Assembly (NCBI GenBank): GCA_938075305.1
Contig: CALJGV010000017.1
Coordinates: forward strand, 1 to 64,000
Reading direction: 5' to 3'
DNA length: 64,000 nucleotides
Origin: an uncultured bacterium
GTDB lineage: Bacteria; Planctomycetota; UBA1135; GCA-002686595
A program made the translations under genes and the position numbers. Position 1 is the first letter of the stretch. Each line of letters opens with the position of its first letter. The notes beneath the pieces are model-generated. The model saw nothing but the letters and a program-made list of their open reading frames with translations, made no database searches and had not been told where the DNA came from. Below are positions 1 through 8,450 of this stretch, one piece after another.

Positions 1-540
1 CACTGGAAGCTCCGGGTCCAACTCGCGGCGGGAATGAAGGAGGGGCCGGGGGGCTACCGCTTCCTCTTCGTGTCCGACGAGCCGATGCCCGAGACCCCGA
101 CCCTGGCCAAGCGCCGGGCCGCGGCGAAGGCCCGGGGGCGGAGCTTCGGCCCCTCCTCCGCGAACTTCGCCGTCAACATCCTGACCAACTACCGCGTCCT
201 CGGTGACCTCGAGATCACCCCTGGCGTCGTCAGCTTCGGGCAGATGCGAGCGGGTCAGACGCTCCAACGGCGGGTCAAGTTGGTGGCGACCAAGCCCGGA
301 ATCGACCTCTCCAAGGCGCGGGCCTACATCCGCGGGACCCTGGGGCTCGAGGTCCCTCTCGCGGATTGCATGAGCGTGAAGACCCGCCCGATCGAGGGCG
401 AGGACGCGCTCGAGGTGACCGTGACCATCACCAGCGTCCCGGCTGGCTTCAAGGGCACGATCCGCTGCGAGCTGGCGTTCGACACCGGCTACGAGAAGAA
501 GCCGCTGGTGCGGGTTCCCATCACCGGCGTGGTGCTCTGA
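1..540 (+). CDS. C-terminal part of a DUF1573-like exported protein (5' truncated)
   Basis: The frame is open from base 1, so the ATG at 34 is probably internal and the gene starts before the window; 179 residues are visible. The last ~100 residues form a beta-rich stretch opening with 'GDLEITPGVVSFGQM' and ending 'VRVPITGVVL', the pattern of DUF1573-type Ig-like repeats (a 'pre-strand, FG.v..G' opening and a closing hydrophobic strand) that planctomycete envelope proteins often carry. A signal peptide would lie outside the window. The stop codon directly abuts the stop of the convergent aquaporin gene. No catalytic motif is visible. A structural or substrate-binding envelope role is inference. 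Confidence 0.6.
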   Translation, partial: HWKLRVQLAAGMKEGPGGYRFLFVSDEPMPETPTLAKRRAAAKARGRSFGPSSANFAVNILTNYRVLGDLEITPGVVSFGQMRAGQTLQRRVKLVATKPGIDLSKARAYIRGTLGLEVPLADCMSVKTRPIEGEDALEVTVTITSVPAGFKGTIRCELAFDTGYEKKPLVRVPITGVVL

Positions 541-1218
541 TCACCCTTCAGGCGTCTCGTCGGCCGGGTTCGGGTAGATCCGGCGCAGGAGCGGCACCGT
601 CGCGACGGCGCCGAGGAGCTGGACGACGATGAACGACGGGGCGCTGGCGGGGGCGATGCCGGCGAACGTGTCGGAGAGCGTGCGCGCGATCGTGACCGCG
701 GGGTTGGCGAAGCTGGTGGACGAGGTGAAGTAGTACGCCCCGGCGATGTACGCGCCCACGGCGTAGGCGGCGAGGTGGGCGCGGCCGGAGCGGACGACGC
801 CGTGGATCACCCCCACGAGGCCCAGCGTGGCCAGGAACTCCGCGAGGAGCAGGTGAGGTCCCGTGCGAGCCTTGGTCGAGATCTCGATGGCGGGGAGCTC
901 GAACATCAGGTTGGCGAGGCAGACACCGACGACCGCGCCAGCGATCTGGGCCGCAGTGTACTCCAGGGCATCCCCCGTGGAGATCTCACCCGAGAGCCGC
1001 GCCGACAGGGTGACCGCCGGATTGAAGTGGGCGCCGGAGGCCTCCTGGAGCGCCAGGATCAGCGCAACGAGCGCGGCCGCCGTCGCGATGGCGTTCTGGA
1101 GGAGCTGGAGGCCGACGTCGCCGGGCGAGAGGCGCTCGGCCATGATGCCCGAGCCCACGACGGCAGTGAGGAGCGCGGCGGTGCCCACGAACTCCGCGAG
1201 AAGTGCGCGCTGGTTCAT
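541..1218 (-). CDS. aqpS: Aquaporin / aquaglyceroporin (MIP family), arsenite-channel type
   Basis: A 225-residue MIP channel with six hydrophobic segments and both NPA half-helix motifs (HFNPAVTL and FANPAVTI). The start chosen is the ATG at 1218, in MNQRALLAEFVGT, because the reading frame further upstream is arginine/proline-rich shadow of arsC and this ATG overlaps the arsC stop as ATGA. MIP channels pass water, glycerol or uncharged As(OH)3. Directly downstream of an arsenate reductase, the likely role is to let arsenite leave the cell, as described for Sinorhizobium AqpS-ArsC. No arsR or arsB/acr3 gene is next to it. Substrate choice is inferred from context, the fold is certain. Confidence 0.88.
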   Translation of the reverse strand: MNQRALLAEFVGTAALLTAVVGSGIMAERLSPGDVGLQLLQNAIATAAALVALILALQEASGAHFNPAVTLSARLSGEISTGDALEYTAAQIAGAVVGVCLANLMFELPAIEISTKARTGPHLLLAEFLATLGLVGVIHGVVRSGRAHLAAYAVGAYIAGAYYFTSSTSFANPAVTIARTLSDTFAGIAPASAPSFIVVQLLGAVATVPLLRRIYPNPADETPEG

Positions 1219-1640
1219 GCGAGGGGAACTCCGAGCTCGCCGAGCAGCTGCTGGACATGGCCCTTGATCTCGTCGCGGACGGTGCGAACCAGCGAGATGC
1301 CCTGCCCGGCCGGGTCCGTGAGCGTCCAGTCCAGATAGCGCTGGCTCGGGAGGATGGGGCACTGGTCGCCGCAGCCCATGGAGACCACCACGTCCACCTT
1401 CGCGACGATTTCAGGGGTCCAGCGTTTGGGAGCAGCGCCAGAGATGTCCACGCCCACCTCGGCCATGGCCTCCACGGCCACCGGGTTCACCACCTCGGCG
1501 GGAGAGGAGCCGCCGGAGAAGATCTCGACGCCGTCGCCCCCCAGGGCCTGTGCCCAGCCGGCGGCCATCTGGGAGCGGCCAGCGTTGTGGCCGCAGAGGA
1601 AGAGAATGGAGGGCCTGGCCCCGTCATTGGAGTGCTGCAC
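1215..1640 (-). CDS. arsC: Arsenate reductase, low-molecular-weight phosphatase fold
   Basis: A 141-residue protein with the LMW-PTP P-loop CX5R at C16-R22 (CGHNAGRSQMA) close to the N-terminus. The resolving pair is in 'SMGCGDQCPILP', where two cysteines lie four residues apart, the spacing of the 'GCGDxCP' subgroup rather than the wider pair of S. aureus ArsC. The protein also has the family's DPAGQ motif and the 'RDEI' helix near the C-terminus. It reduces As(V) to As(III) in the cytoplasm using thiols. It is first gene of a two-gene unit, overlapping the aquaporin by four bases. Which thiol system recycles it cannot be read here. Confidence 0.93.
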   Translation of the reverse strand: MQHSNDGARPSILFLCGHNAGRSQMAAGWAQALGGDGVEIFSGGSSPAEVVNPVAVEAMAEVGVDISGAAPKRWTPEIVAKVDVVVSMGCGDQCPILPSQRYLDWTLTDPAGQGISLVRTVRDEIKGHVQQLLGELGVPLA

Positions 1641-1755
1641 GGCGCGAGTCTAGGGATGGGGACCGGATCGTGCCTCCATGGGGCCAGCCAGGTGGGATTA
1701 AGATCGTATGGGCCGGCTCGTCGGGTGTGCCGGGGCCGCCGCCGACTCCGATCCC

Positions 1756-2082
1756 ATGCTCTCTCTGAAGAAGACGCCGCTCGTCGGCCTGATCATGTTC
1801 GTGGCGCTGGGGTGTGGAGCCCCGGAAGGTGGGCTCGCCGGGGGTGCGGGCCCCGTGACCGGGCCCAGCGGGTCAGACGGACGCCACCCGGCCGCCCCGG
1901 GGCCGGGGCAGCAGCAGGCGGCGCGGGCCGCTGCGGTGGAACGGACCCGGGCGCAGTTCGAGGCGGCGCGCCACGGAGCGCGCGTTCACGCCTCGAGCGG
2001 GTGTCCTCTCTGCGCCGACCCGCTCGCCGGTCGCGTGCCGCCGGAGGCGCTCCTCAACGGGCCCGCCGAGGTCTGGAACTGA
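1756..2082 (+). CDS. Small predicted lipoprotein, unknown function
   Basis: The ATG at 1756 gives 108 residues starting MLSLKKTPLVGLIMFVALGC, a short basic n-region, a hydrophobic core and a lipobox (VALGC). Behind it comes a Gly/Pro/Ala-rich linker, a short helical stretch rich in A, R and E, and a CPLC motif near the C-terminus that could bind metal or form a disulfide. A longer start at 1708 would add an unlikely leader before the signal sequence. It is transcribed divergently from arsC across 115 bases. I recognise no family. Confidence 0.6.
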   Translation: MLSLKKTPLVGLIMFVALGCGAPEGGLAGGAGPVTGPSGSDGRHPAAPGPGQQQAARAAAVERTRAQFEAARHGARVHASSGCPLCADPLAGRVPPEALLNGPAEVWN

Positions 2083-2090
2083 GGGTGGAG

Positions 2091-2264
2091 TCAGATGTCC
2101 GAGGCGACCAGCGGGTCCGCCTCGAGTACCGGACCGCCCGCCGGGACCTCGACCGCCGCCGGGCGGACGGCCGAGCCCCCGCCCTCGTCCCGAACGGGCC
2201 CGGTCAGGGCGAGCCACAGGACGAAGCAGGCGGCGGCGAGGGCGGAGCGGCGAGAGGGGGTCAT
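2091..2264 (-). CDS. Small exported or membrane-anchored hypothetical protein
   Basis: A 57-residue frame on the minus strand with an N-terminal Arg-rich stretch and one hydrophobic helix (SALAAACFVLWLALTG), followed by a polar tail rich in Gly, Pro, Val and acidic residues. Almost every codon ends in G or C, as in the neighbouring real genes, which supports coding. No ribosome binding site stands out and an opposite-strand frame covers the same bases, so certainty is moderate. The start at 2264 is preferred over 2318 because it puts the hydrophobic core at a normal signal-peptide distance. Function unknown. Confidence 0.45.
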   Translation of the reverse strand: MTPSRRSALAAACFVLWLALTGPVRDEGGGSAVRPAAVEVPAGGPVLEADPLVASDI

Positions 2265-2422
2265 GGTCAGGAGGGCGGCGACCCTCGGCGCCGGCAGCGC
2301 TCGGCGACCGCGGGTCACCGCCGCGTTCGAGCGTCCCGACGAGGTGTACGGGGCGCGCGCCCGAGGTCATGGCCGAATCCCGAGAGAACCTGCTGGGCCC
2401 CGGTGAGCGGCTGCGGGCGCGC

Positions 2423-5400
2423 TCACATGTTCCTGCGGTACTGCCCGCCCACCTCGTAGAGGGCGGCGGACATCTCGCCGAGGGAGGCGACCTTGGCCAC
2501 CTCGAGCAGGGCGTCGAAGGTGTTCCCGCCCTCGAGCGCGGCCCGCTGCAGGCCCTCGAGGGCCGGGCCGGAGGCCTCGCCGTTGCGGGCCTGGAAGGCC
2601 TCGCGGCTGGAGATGGCGTACTGCTTCTCGTCCTCCGTGGAGCGGATGACCTCCCCGGGCACGATGGTGGGGGAGCCCTTGGAGTCCAGGAAGGTGTTCA
2701 CCCCGACGATGGGGAGCGCGCCCGAGTGCTTGAGCGCCTCGTAGTGCAGGGACTCCTCCTGGATCTTCGAGCGCTGGTACATGCGCTCCATGGCGCCCAG
2801 CACGCCGCCGCGCTCCGAGATGGAGTGGAACTCCTGCATCACCGCCTCCTCCACGAGGTCGGTGAGCTCCTCGATGATGAAGGAGCCCTGGAGGGGGTTC
2901 TCGTTCTTCGCGAGGCCCAGCTCCTTGTTGATGATGAGCTGGATCGCCAGCGCCCGGCGCACGGACTCCTCGGTGGGGGTCGTGATCGCCTCGTCGTAGG
3001 CGTTGGTGTGCAGGCTGTTGCAGTTGTCGAACAGCGCGTAGAGGGCCTGCAGGGTCGTGCGGATGTCGTTGAACGCGATCTCCTGCGCGTGCAGGGAGCG
3101 GCCGCTGGTCTGGATGTGGTACTTGAGCTTCTGGCTGCGCTCCGAGCCGCCGTAGAGCTCCCGGACGGCCTTGGCCCAGATGCGGCGGGCGACGCGGCCG
3201 ATGACCGAGTACTCGGGGTCCGTGCCGTTCGAGAAGAAGAAGCTGAGGTTGGGGGCGAAGTCGTCGATCGACATGCCCCGGCTCAGGTAGTACTCGACGT
3301 AGGTGAAGCCGTTCGCGAGGGTGAAGGCCAGCTGGGTGATGGGGTTCGCCCCGGCCTCGGCGATGTGGTAGCCGCTGATGGAGACGGAGTAGAAGTTCCC
3401 CACGTCGCGCCGGACGAAGGACTCCTGGATGTCGCCCATCATCCGCAGGGCGAACTCGGTGGAGAAGATGCAGGTGTTCTGGGCCTGGTCCTCCTTGAGG
3501 ATGTCGGCCTGGACCGTGCCGCGCACCGCGCTCATGGCCTCCGCCTTCAGGGCCTCGTAGACGTCGGCGGGCAGGACCTCGTCGCCGGAGAGGCCGAGCA
3601 GCATCAGGCCCAGCCCGTCGTTGCCCTCGGGGAGCTCGCCCTGGTAGCTCGGCCGCGCGAGCCCGCGGTCGTCGTACTTGGCCTTGAAGGCCGCCTCGAC
3701 GTCGGCCTGGAGGCCGTGTTCGAGGATGTGCTTCTCGCAGCGCTGGTCGATGGCGGCGTTCATGAAGAACGCGAGGACCATGGGCGCGGGCCCGTTGATG
3801 GTCATGGACACCGAGGTCGTCGGCGCGCACAGGTCGAAGCCGCTGTAGAGCTTCTTGGCGTCGTCCACCGTCGCGATGGAGACCCCCGAGTTGCCGACCT
3901 TGCCGTAGATGTCCGGACGCGTCGCGGGGTCCTCGCCGTAGAGGGTCACCGAGTCGAAGGCGGTGGAGAGGCGCGCCGCGGGGAGGCCGCGGGAGACGTA
4001 GTGGAAGCGGCGGTTGGTGCGCTCGGGGCCGCCCTCGCCGGCGAACATGCGCGCGGGGTCCTCGCCCTGGCGCTTGAGGGGGAAGACGCCGGCGGTGAAG
4101 GGGTACTCGCCCGCGACGTTCTCCTGGAAGCGCCAGCGCAGCACGTCGCCCCAGTCGCGGAAGCGGGGCAGGGCCACGCGCTTGACCTTGGTGCCGGAGA
4201 GGCTCTCGACCGTGAGCGGCTGGCGCAGGGTCTTGCCGCGGACCTGGAACTCGAAGTGGTCCTTGCCGAAGCGCTCCAGGATGGCCGGCCAGGCCTCCAG
4301 GGACTTGCGGGCGCGCCCGTCGAGCTCCTTGGCGAGCTCGTCGTAGCGTTCGAGCAAGGCTGCGACGCCCGGGCCGTCCCCCTCGCGCGCTTCGAGGGCC
4401 GGGAGCACGTCGGTGTTCGGAGCATCGCCGCGCAGGGCGAGGACGGAGCCGTGGAGCTGATAGAGGGTCCGGGCCAGGGCGGCCTGGCGTTCCACCCAGG
4501 CGTCGAAGCGCGCGGCGCTCTCCTTGATCTCGTCCAGGTAGCGCACGCGGTCGGGGGGGATCACCGAGCGCTTCTCGCCGTCCGCCGTGGCGAGGTCCCC
4601 GCCGGGGCCGAGGGGCGCGCCGGTTCGCTCCACGATCTTGGCCATGAGCGCCAGGTAGAGGCGGTTGGTGCCCGCGTCGTTGAACTGGCTGGCGATGGTG
4701 CCGTGCACCGGCATGTCGTCGGGGCTCGCCTCCCACAGCTCGCGGGCGCGCTGGACCTGCTTCTTGACGTCGCGCATGGCGTCGAGGCTGCCGCGCTTGT
4801 CGAACTTGTTGATAGCGACCAGGTCGGCGTAGTCGAGCATGTCGATCTTCTCGAGCTGGGTCGCCGCGCCGTACTCCGCCGTCATCACGTACAGGGACGC
4901 GTCGCTGTGGTCGGTGATCTCGGTGTCGGACTGCCCGATGCCGCTCGTCTCGACGACGATGAGGTCGAACTGCGCGGCCTTGCACAGGTCGATGGCGGAC
5001 TGCACGTGCTTGGAGAGGGCGAGGTTCGCCTGGCGCGTCGCGAGCGAGCGCATGAAGACCCGCTCGTCGTGGATCGAGTTCATGCGGATCCGGTCGCCCA
5101 GGAGCGCGCCGCCGGTCTTCCGCTTGCTCGGGTCCACGGAGAGGATCGCGATCGTCTTCCCCGGCTGGTCCCGCAGGTACCGGCGCACCAGCTCATCCAC
5201 GAGGCTCGACTTGCCGGACCCGCCGGTACCGGTGATGCCGAGCACGGGAGCGTTCTTGCCCACGCCGGCACCGTGCAGCCGATCGAGCTCGCGCGCGATC
5301 ATCTCTGCGCCGTCCTCGAGGTTCTCGGCGAGGGTGATCAGGCGCGCGAGCCCGTCGTGGGCGCAGGCGGGGAGGCCGTCGATGAGGTCCTCGATGGGGC

Positions 5401-5878
5401 CGCTGGCCGCGGCGGACTTGTCGACCTCGGCGCACCGCTCGAGCAGGTCGTTGATCATCCCCTGCAGGCCCATGGCCCGACCGTCGTCCGGTGAGTAGAT
5501 GCGCGCCACGCCCGCGGCGTGCAGCTCCTCGATCTCCTCGGGCAGGATCGTGCCGCCGCCGCCCCCGAAGACCTTGATGTCGGCGCCGCGCTCGGCGAGC
5601 AGCTCGACCATGTACTTGAAGTACTCCACGTGGCCCCCCTGGTAGGAGGTCAGGGCAATGCCGTGGGCGTCCTCCTGGATGGCGCAGTCGACGATCTCAG
5701 CCACCGAGCGGTTGTGTCCCAGGTGGATCACCTCGGCCCCAGAGGACTGGAGGATCCGGCGCATCACGTTGATGGCCGCGTCGTGCCCGTCGAACAGGGA
5801 CGCGGCCGTCACGATGCGGACGGGGTGCTGGGGGCGGAAGGGCGCGGTGGGCTCGCTTGCGGTCGAGTGGAGGGCCAT
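2423..5878 (-). CDS. icmF: Fused B12-dependent isobutyryl-CoA mutase (IcmF)
   Basis: The 1151 residues hold three parts in IcmF order. First comes a B12-binding Rossmann domain (residues ~18-145) with D-x-H at D30/H32, the SYQGGH turn and a GGGGGTI loop. Next is a MeaI-type G3E GTPase chaperone (~200-430) with Walker [10 protein letters not shown], '[17 protein letters not shown]' and 'ETSGIGQSD'. Last is the mutase barrel (~570-1130) with '[14 protein letters not shown]', 'ERTNRR' and 'QTSGRSL'. Plain methylmalonyl-CoA mutase lacks the built-in GTPase and has 'YPWT...' in place of the VFPL segment. The enzyme interconverts isobutyryl- and n-butyryl-CoA with adenosylcobalamin; some members also act on other branched acyl-CoAs. 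It follows the exported hydrolase gene on the same strand after 128 bases holding a hairpin. I saw no cobalamin riboswitch upstream. Confidence 0.92.
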   Translation of the reverse strand: MALHSTASEPTAPFRPQHPVRIVTAASLFDGHDAAINVMRRILQSSGAEVIHLGHNRSVAEIVDCAIQEDAHGIALTSYQGGHVEYFKYMVELLAERGADIKVFGGGGGTILPEEIEELHAAGVARIYSPDDGRAMGLQGMINDLLERCAEVDKSAAASGPIEDLIDGLPACAHDGLARLITLAENLEDGAEMIARELDRLHGAGVGKNAPVLGITGTGGSGKSSLVDELVRRYLRDQPGKTIAILSVDPSKRKTGGALLGDRIRMNSIHDERVFMRSLATRQANLALSKHVQSAIDLCKAAQFDLIVVETSGIGQSDTEITDHSDASLYVMTAEYGAATQLEKIDMLDYADLVAINKFDKRGSLDAMRDVKKQVQRARELWEASPDDMPVHGTIASQFNDAGTNRLYLALMAKIVERTGAPLGPGGDLATADGEKRSVIPPDRVRYLDEIKESAARFDAWVERQAALARTLYQLHGSVLALRGDAPNTDVLPALEAREGDGPGVAALLERYDELAKELDGRARKSLEAWPAILERFGKDHFEFQVRGKTLRQPLTVESLSGTKVKRVALPRFRDWGDVLRWRFQENVAGEYPFTAGVFPLKRQGEDPARMFAGEGGPERTNRRFHYVSRGLPAARLSTAFDSVTLYGEDPATRPDIYGKVGNSGVSIATVDDAKKLYSGFDLCAPTTSVSMTINGPAPMVLAFFMNAAIDQRCEKHILEHGLQADVEAAFKAKYDDRGLARPSYQGELPEGNDGLGLMLLGLSGDEVLPADVYEALKAEAMSAVRGTVQADILKEDQAQNTCIFSTEFALRMMGDIQESFVRRDVGNFYSVSISGYHIAEAGANPITQLAFTLANGFTYVEYYLSRGMSIDDFAPNLSFFFSNGTDPEYSVIGRVARRIWAKAVRELYGGSERSQKLKYHIQTSGRSLHAQEIAFNDIRTTLQALYALFDNCNSLHTNAYDEAITTPTEESVRRALAIQLIINKELGLAKNENPLQGSFIIEELTDLVEEAVMQEFHSISERGGVLGAMERMYQRSKIQEESLHYEALKHSGALPIVGVNTFLDSKGSPTIVPGEVIRSTEDEKQYAISSREAFQARNGEASGPALEGLQRAALEGGNTFDALLEVAKVASLGEMSAALYEVGGQYRRNM

Positions 5879-5952
5879 GCTGATGGGGGACGGCGCCCCG
5901 AACCGGGTGTTCGGAGGCGGGCCGTCGACCCCTCAAGTTAGGCGGCGGGCGA

Positions 5953-5974
5953 GGGGGCGGCAATCGGCGCCCCC
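5953..5974 (-). terminator. Hairpin between the EEP hydrolase gene and icmF
   Basis: GGGGGCG (5953-5959) and CGCCCCC (5968-5974) pair perfectly around an 8-base loop. It lies just downstream of the minus-strand hydrolase stop and ahead of icmF. There is no T-tract, so it could be an attenuator, an RNA-stabilising hairpin or chance in GC-rich DNA. Confidence 0.35.
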
Positions 5975-6006
5975 GCTTCCGTTCATCCCGGGGCCCGGAG
6001 GGCAGC

Positions 6007-7044
6007 TCAGCGGCCAGTCGCGCGCCACTCGAGGTCGATCACCACGGCCCCGTGGTCGCTGGGGAAGGCGCGCTCGGTGCGGGGGAGCTCGGCAAGCTCA
6101 TGGCGGTCGGGGAGGACCCTGGCGGCCACGGGCACCAGCCTCAGGTCGCCCTCGGTGGCCGGGCGGCGGTAGAGTCGGTCGATCCTGTCCAGGGGCATCG
6201 GGGCCTCCACGGTTCCGCGAGCCATCGGCGTCCAGGTGAAGCCCGGCCGGCGCAGGGGGTCGGGGTGGACCTCCCGGAAGGTGTCGAGGAACCCCTCTGC
6301 GGCCATGCGGCGGCTGACGGGGAGGTCCAGGGGACGCTTGAAGCGGAAGACCCGCGCCGTGTCCTCGGTCCAGTCCAGGTGGGACGGGCAGTTCCAGTCG
6401 CCGCCCACCAGAAGGGGCACCGAGCCGTCGAAGCGGCCGGTCTCCTCGAGATGGTCGAGGAGCGCGTTGGCCTGCGAAAGGCGGTTGGAGCCCTCGGACT
6501 CGCAGCGGAGCAGCTCGGCGTCCGTGATGTCGGGGTCGTCCCGCAGGGCGTAGGCGACGTAGGCGCGGTAGTCGATCCACGTGCTGTAGACGTCGAATGC
6601 CCGGCCCGCCCGGTCCTCGAGTCGCGCGCCGACTCCGTGCCAGGTCGCGTGGAAGTAGCGGTCACGGATCTCGAGCGGGGTCAGTACGCACAGGTGGGTG
6701 CTCTCGCCCTGCCAGCTGTTCCAGCCGAGCTCCTTGGCCATCCAGGCGCCGAGCTTGGGGCGCTCCCCGTCGATGTCGTAGCTCTCCTGGAGGAGGCACA
6801 CGTCCGGAGAGAGGGCGCGGATCTGGGCCAGCGCCTTCTCGGCCCCTTTGGTGTAGGGGTTCGCGCCGCGCTCGATGTTCCACACGAGGACCCTCAGCCC
6901 GCTCGCCTCCCCTGCGGAGGCCTCCTGCGGGGCGGGCTCCTGTGCGCCTGCGACGAGGGCGAGCGCGGACGCCGCGGCGAGCACGACCAAGGCAGCGCCA
7001 CCTCGGGCGTGGGTGGGGCGGGCCGCGGAGGTCGTTGTGATCAC
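6007..7044 (-). CDS. Exported endonuclease/exonuclease/phosphatase (EEP) family protein
   Basis: The GTG at 7044 overlaps the upstream stop as GTGA and yields 345 residues beginning with a signal peptide (hydrophobic core ALVVLAAASALALVAGA, likely cut before QE). The EEP fold follows with its motifs in order: 'LRVLVWNIERG', 'VCLLQE' carrying the metal Glu, 'GGDWNCP' in place of GDFN, 'DRIDRL', and the terminal 'SDHGAVV' with catalytic His. Members cleave phosphodiester or phosphoester bonds in DNA, inositol phosphates or sphingomyelin; the substrate here is open, but the signal peptide puts it outside the cytoplasm. The longer open frame upstream is arginine-rich shadow and was rejected. It forms an operon with the DUF2846 lipoprotein. 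Confidence 0.85.
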   Translation of the reverse strand: MITTTSAARPTHARGGAALVVLAAASALALVAGAQEPAPQEASAGEASGLRVLVWNIERGANPYTKGAEKALAQIRALSPDVCLLQESYDIDGERPKLGAWMAKELGWNSWQGESTHLCVLTPLEIRDRYFHATWHGVGARLEDRAGRAFDVYSTWIDYRAYVAYALRDDPDITDAELLRCESEGSNRLSQANALLDHLEETGRFDGSVPLLVGGDWNCPSHLDWTEDTARVFRFKRPLDLPVSRRMAAEGFLDTFREVHPDPLRRPGFTWTPMARGTVEAPMPLDRIDRLYRRPATEGDLRLVPVAARVLPDRHELAELPRTERAFPSDHGAVVIDLEWRATGR

Positions 7045-7508
7045 GGCGTCTCGCGCACCTCGGGGGCCTTGCGGCTCTCGATGAGGGCCTTGCCGTCCTC
7101 CTCTCCGAGCGGTTGGACCGTGGCCTTCTTGCTGCCGGAGTCCACGCGCATCTCGTAGTAGTACGTCCTTCCACCCTCGCCGTCGAAGCCGAACACCGCC
7201 TCCACGGGCTTGCCGTCGATGGCCGACCCGTGGAAGAGAGCCTGGACCACCGTGCGCCCCGCCGGGAGGTCCCAGCACAGGTAGCCCGCCTCCCCGAGAC
7301 GCCCGACCGTCTGGTCGTTGACGACGATCTCCACCGATCGTGCCCTGCCCATCATCTGGGTGGAGCGTGCCGCGTAGATCCGGCACATGTCCCCCGCGGG
7401 GCCCGCGGCGGGGTCCGGCGTGGGGAAGGTCTGGTACGTCGTGGCGGCGCAGGAGAGCGCGACCCCGGCGACGAGGGCGGCGAAGGCGAGGCTGAGGCGT
7501 GAGATCAT
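7041..7508 (-). CDS. DUF2846-like lipoprotein
   Basis: 155 residues with an N-terminal signal sequence ending in a lipobox-like VALSC at residues ~16-20. The mature part has 'CRIYAARSTQMMG', 'EIVVNDQTVGRL', 'GYLCWDLPAGRTVV' and 'YYYEMRV', the beta pattern of DUF2846 (small ligand- or peptidoglycan-facing beta sandwich proteins; role not established). The lipobox is imperfect (Ala at -3), so secretion without lipidation is possible. Its stop codon overlaps the start of the EEP hydrolase, suggesting the two exported proteins are made together. Confidence 0.7.
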   Translation of the reverse strand: MISRLSLAFAALVAGVALSCAATTYQTFPTPDPAAGPAGDMCRIYAARSTQMMGRARSVEIVVNDQTVGRLGEAGYLCWDLPAGRTVVQALFHGSAIDGKPVEAVFGFDGEGGRTYYYEMRVDSGSKKATVQPLGEEDGKALIESRKAPEVRETP

Positions 7509-7726
7509 GGGGCGGTCGTTTCGGGACAGCGGAGCCGTGAGGCTAACCCATCCTGTCCCCCGGTAGGGGATGGCTGGCCTCCGACGGGCGGGGGGCGTGC
7601 GGCCCCTGGCGGGCTCGATTGGGTCAGCCCCGAGGAAGAACAGGACTTTACTCTTCGTTCCACGGGTGCCTGGCCGATCTTTCTCGGCACGGGCCGAGGC
7701 ACGCTCCTCGGCTGGCCCCGCATCCG

Positions 7727-7993
7727 ATGGAACCTCCCACCCACGAAGCCTGCTCCCCCGGTCCCGGCAAGGGGCAGCTCCCCGCGAGCCTGGCGGATCC
7801 CCACCCCAGCCGGCTCGGGGCGAAGCACCCCTACAGGGACGCCATCGTCGACGCCCACCGGGCGGCGCTCGCGAGCGGGGAGCCCTTCTACCTGGATCCC
7901 GAGTCAGGGCTGTGGGTCATGACCGCGGCCACCCTCTGGGAGCGGGCCTGCTGCAACAACGGGTGCCGCCACTGCCCTCACCTGGAGCGCTGA
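7727..7993 (+). CDS. DUF5522 family protein with Cys-rich C-terminus
   Basis: 88 residues from the ATG at 7727. The family signature is complete: 'HRAALASGEPFYLDPESGLWV', then a helix, then CCNNGCRHCP at the very end. The CCxxGCRHC cluster is a likely metal or Fe-S site. The N-terminal 35 residues are low complexity and variable. The function of DUF5522 is not known. Longer upstream starts at 7619 and 7570 were rejected because they add arginine-rich, non-conserved sequence. The gene is divergent from the DUF2846 lipoprotein across 218 bases in which I see no clear promoter. Confidence 0.85.
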   Translation: MEPPTHEACSPGPGKGQLPASLADPHPSRLGAKHPYRDAIVDAHRAALASGEPFYLDPESGLWVMTAATLWERACCNNGCRHCPHLER

Positions 7994-7999
7994 GGGCGA

Positions 8000-8020
8000 A
8001 TGTGCCGTATTGAGGCACAT
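8000..8020. promoter_or_regulatory. Perfect 7-bp inverted repeat after the DUF5522 gene
   Basis: ATGTGCC (8000-8006) and GGCACAT (8014-8020) pair perfectly around the loop GTATTGA, seven bases after the DUF5522 stop. No T-run follows. It may be a terminator stem or a protein-binding palindrome. A second palindrome, TCGGGA-AG-TCCCGA, lies at 8084-8097. Confidence 0.4.
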
Positions 8021-8180
8021 GCTGTCGTGGGCCTGGCGCCTCCCACCCCAGGAGCCCGAAGTCGCGGTCCTGCGGCCCCAACCTCGGGAAGTCCCGAATA
8101 GCGTCTCGCTTTTTGAGAGGCACACTGTGTTGCGGAGTCCTACCGGCGCTCCTCTCTTTCCTTATTAGCTCTCCTTTCAT

Positions 8181-8300
8181 ATGGCACACCGCACCCTCGA
8201 CTTCGGGTCGGAGAGGCCCCGCACGTCAAGGCACTGGCTCCCCGAGTTCGTGCTCTTCTCCGTCTGCCTCCTCACTCTCCTGATCGGCTTCAGCGGCTGA
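8181..8300 (+). CDS. Possible 39-residue single-span membrane protein
   Basis: ATG at 8181 to TGA at 8300. The product has a polar, Arg-containing N-terminus of about 20 residues and then one hydrophobic helix (PEFVLFSVCLLTLLIGF) ending two residues before the stop, a plausible tail-anchored miniprotein. It was not expected from length alone, and codon bias is only mildly G/C-ending. A hairpin begins 12 bases after its stop. No family is recognisable, and translation is unproven. Confidence 0.35.
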   Translation: MAHRTLDFGSERPRTSRHWLPEFVLFSVCLLTLLIGFSG

Positions 8301-8311
8301 TCCTTGTCTCT

Positions 8312-8408
8312 CCAGGGAGCCCAAACGGATCGGCTCCCCTGGCAGACCCCGGACCCCCGCCGGCCCGGAACCGCCCTTCGACAGGCTCCTTGGTCCCCAG
8401 GGAGCCTG
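8312..8408. terminator. Two consecutive hairpins built on the CCAGGGAGCC repeat
   Basis: Hairpin 1 pairs CCAGGGAGCC (8312-8321) with GGCTCCCCTGG (8332-8342), one bulged base. Hairpin 2 pairs CAGGCTCCTTGG (8382-8393) with CCAGGGAGCCTG (8397-8408), 12 pairs with one G-T, loop TCC. They sit between a plus-strand reading frame and the 3' end of a minus-strand gene, where a bidirectional terminator would be expected, though T-tracts are absent. Confidence 0.5.
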
Positions 8409-8450
8409 GCGTCATTTCAGGAGGGCCCGTCAGCGTCCCCCAGGGAGCCC

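Larger units (their letters stand above)
7994..8450. other. Hairpin-rich intergenic stretch with a repeated 10-mer
   Basis: 457 bases between DUF5522 and the convergent gene ending at 8451. It is more AT-rich around 8095-8185 than its surroundings. It holds one small open frame (8181-8300), perfect inverted repeats at 8000-8020 and 8084-8097, two larger hairpins at 8312-8342 and 8382-8408, and three direct copies of CCAGGGAGCC (8312, 8397, 8440). No tRNA arm pattern or known riboswitch core is visible. Termination of the two convergent units plus possibly a small RNA would fit. Confidence 0.5.

Noticed and set aside
2367-5494. Very long open frames on both strands overlapping icmF (872 residues minus, 1041 residues plus)
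   Set aside because: Products are arginine/proline or leucine/valine/glutamate-rich with no motif, while the third frame encodes a full IcmF. High GC keeps shadow frames open.
5879-6006. Cobalamin riboswitch upstream of icmF
   Set aside because: The 128-base gap contains a hairpin but no B12-box-like conserved core that I can recognise, and icmF uses rather than makes B12.
7994-8300. A tRNA or known structured RNA gene in the AT-richer gap
   Set aside because: No GTTCRA T-loop, no acceptor pairing and no CCA end. The inverted repeats are short and isolated.
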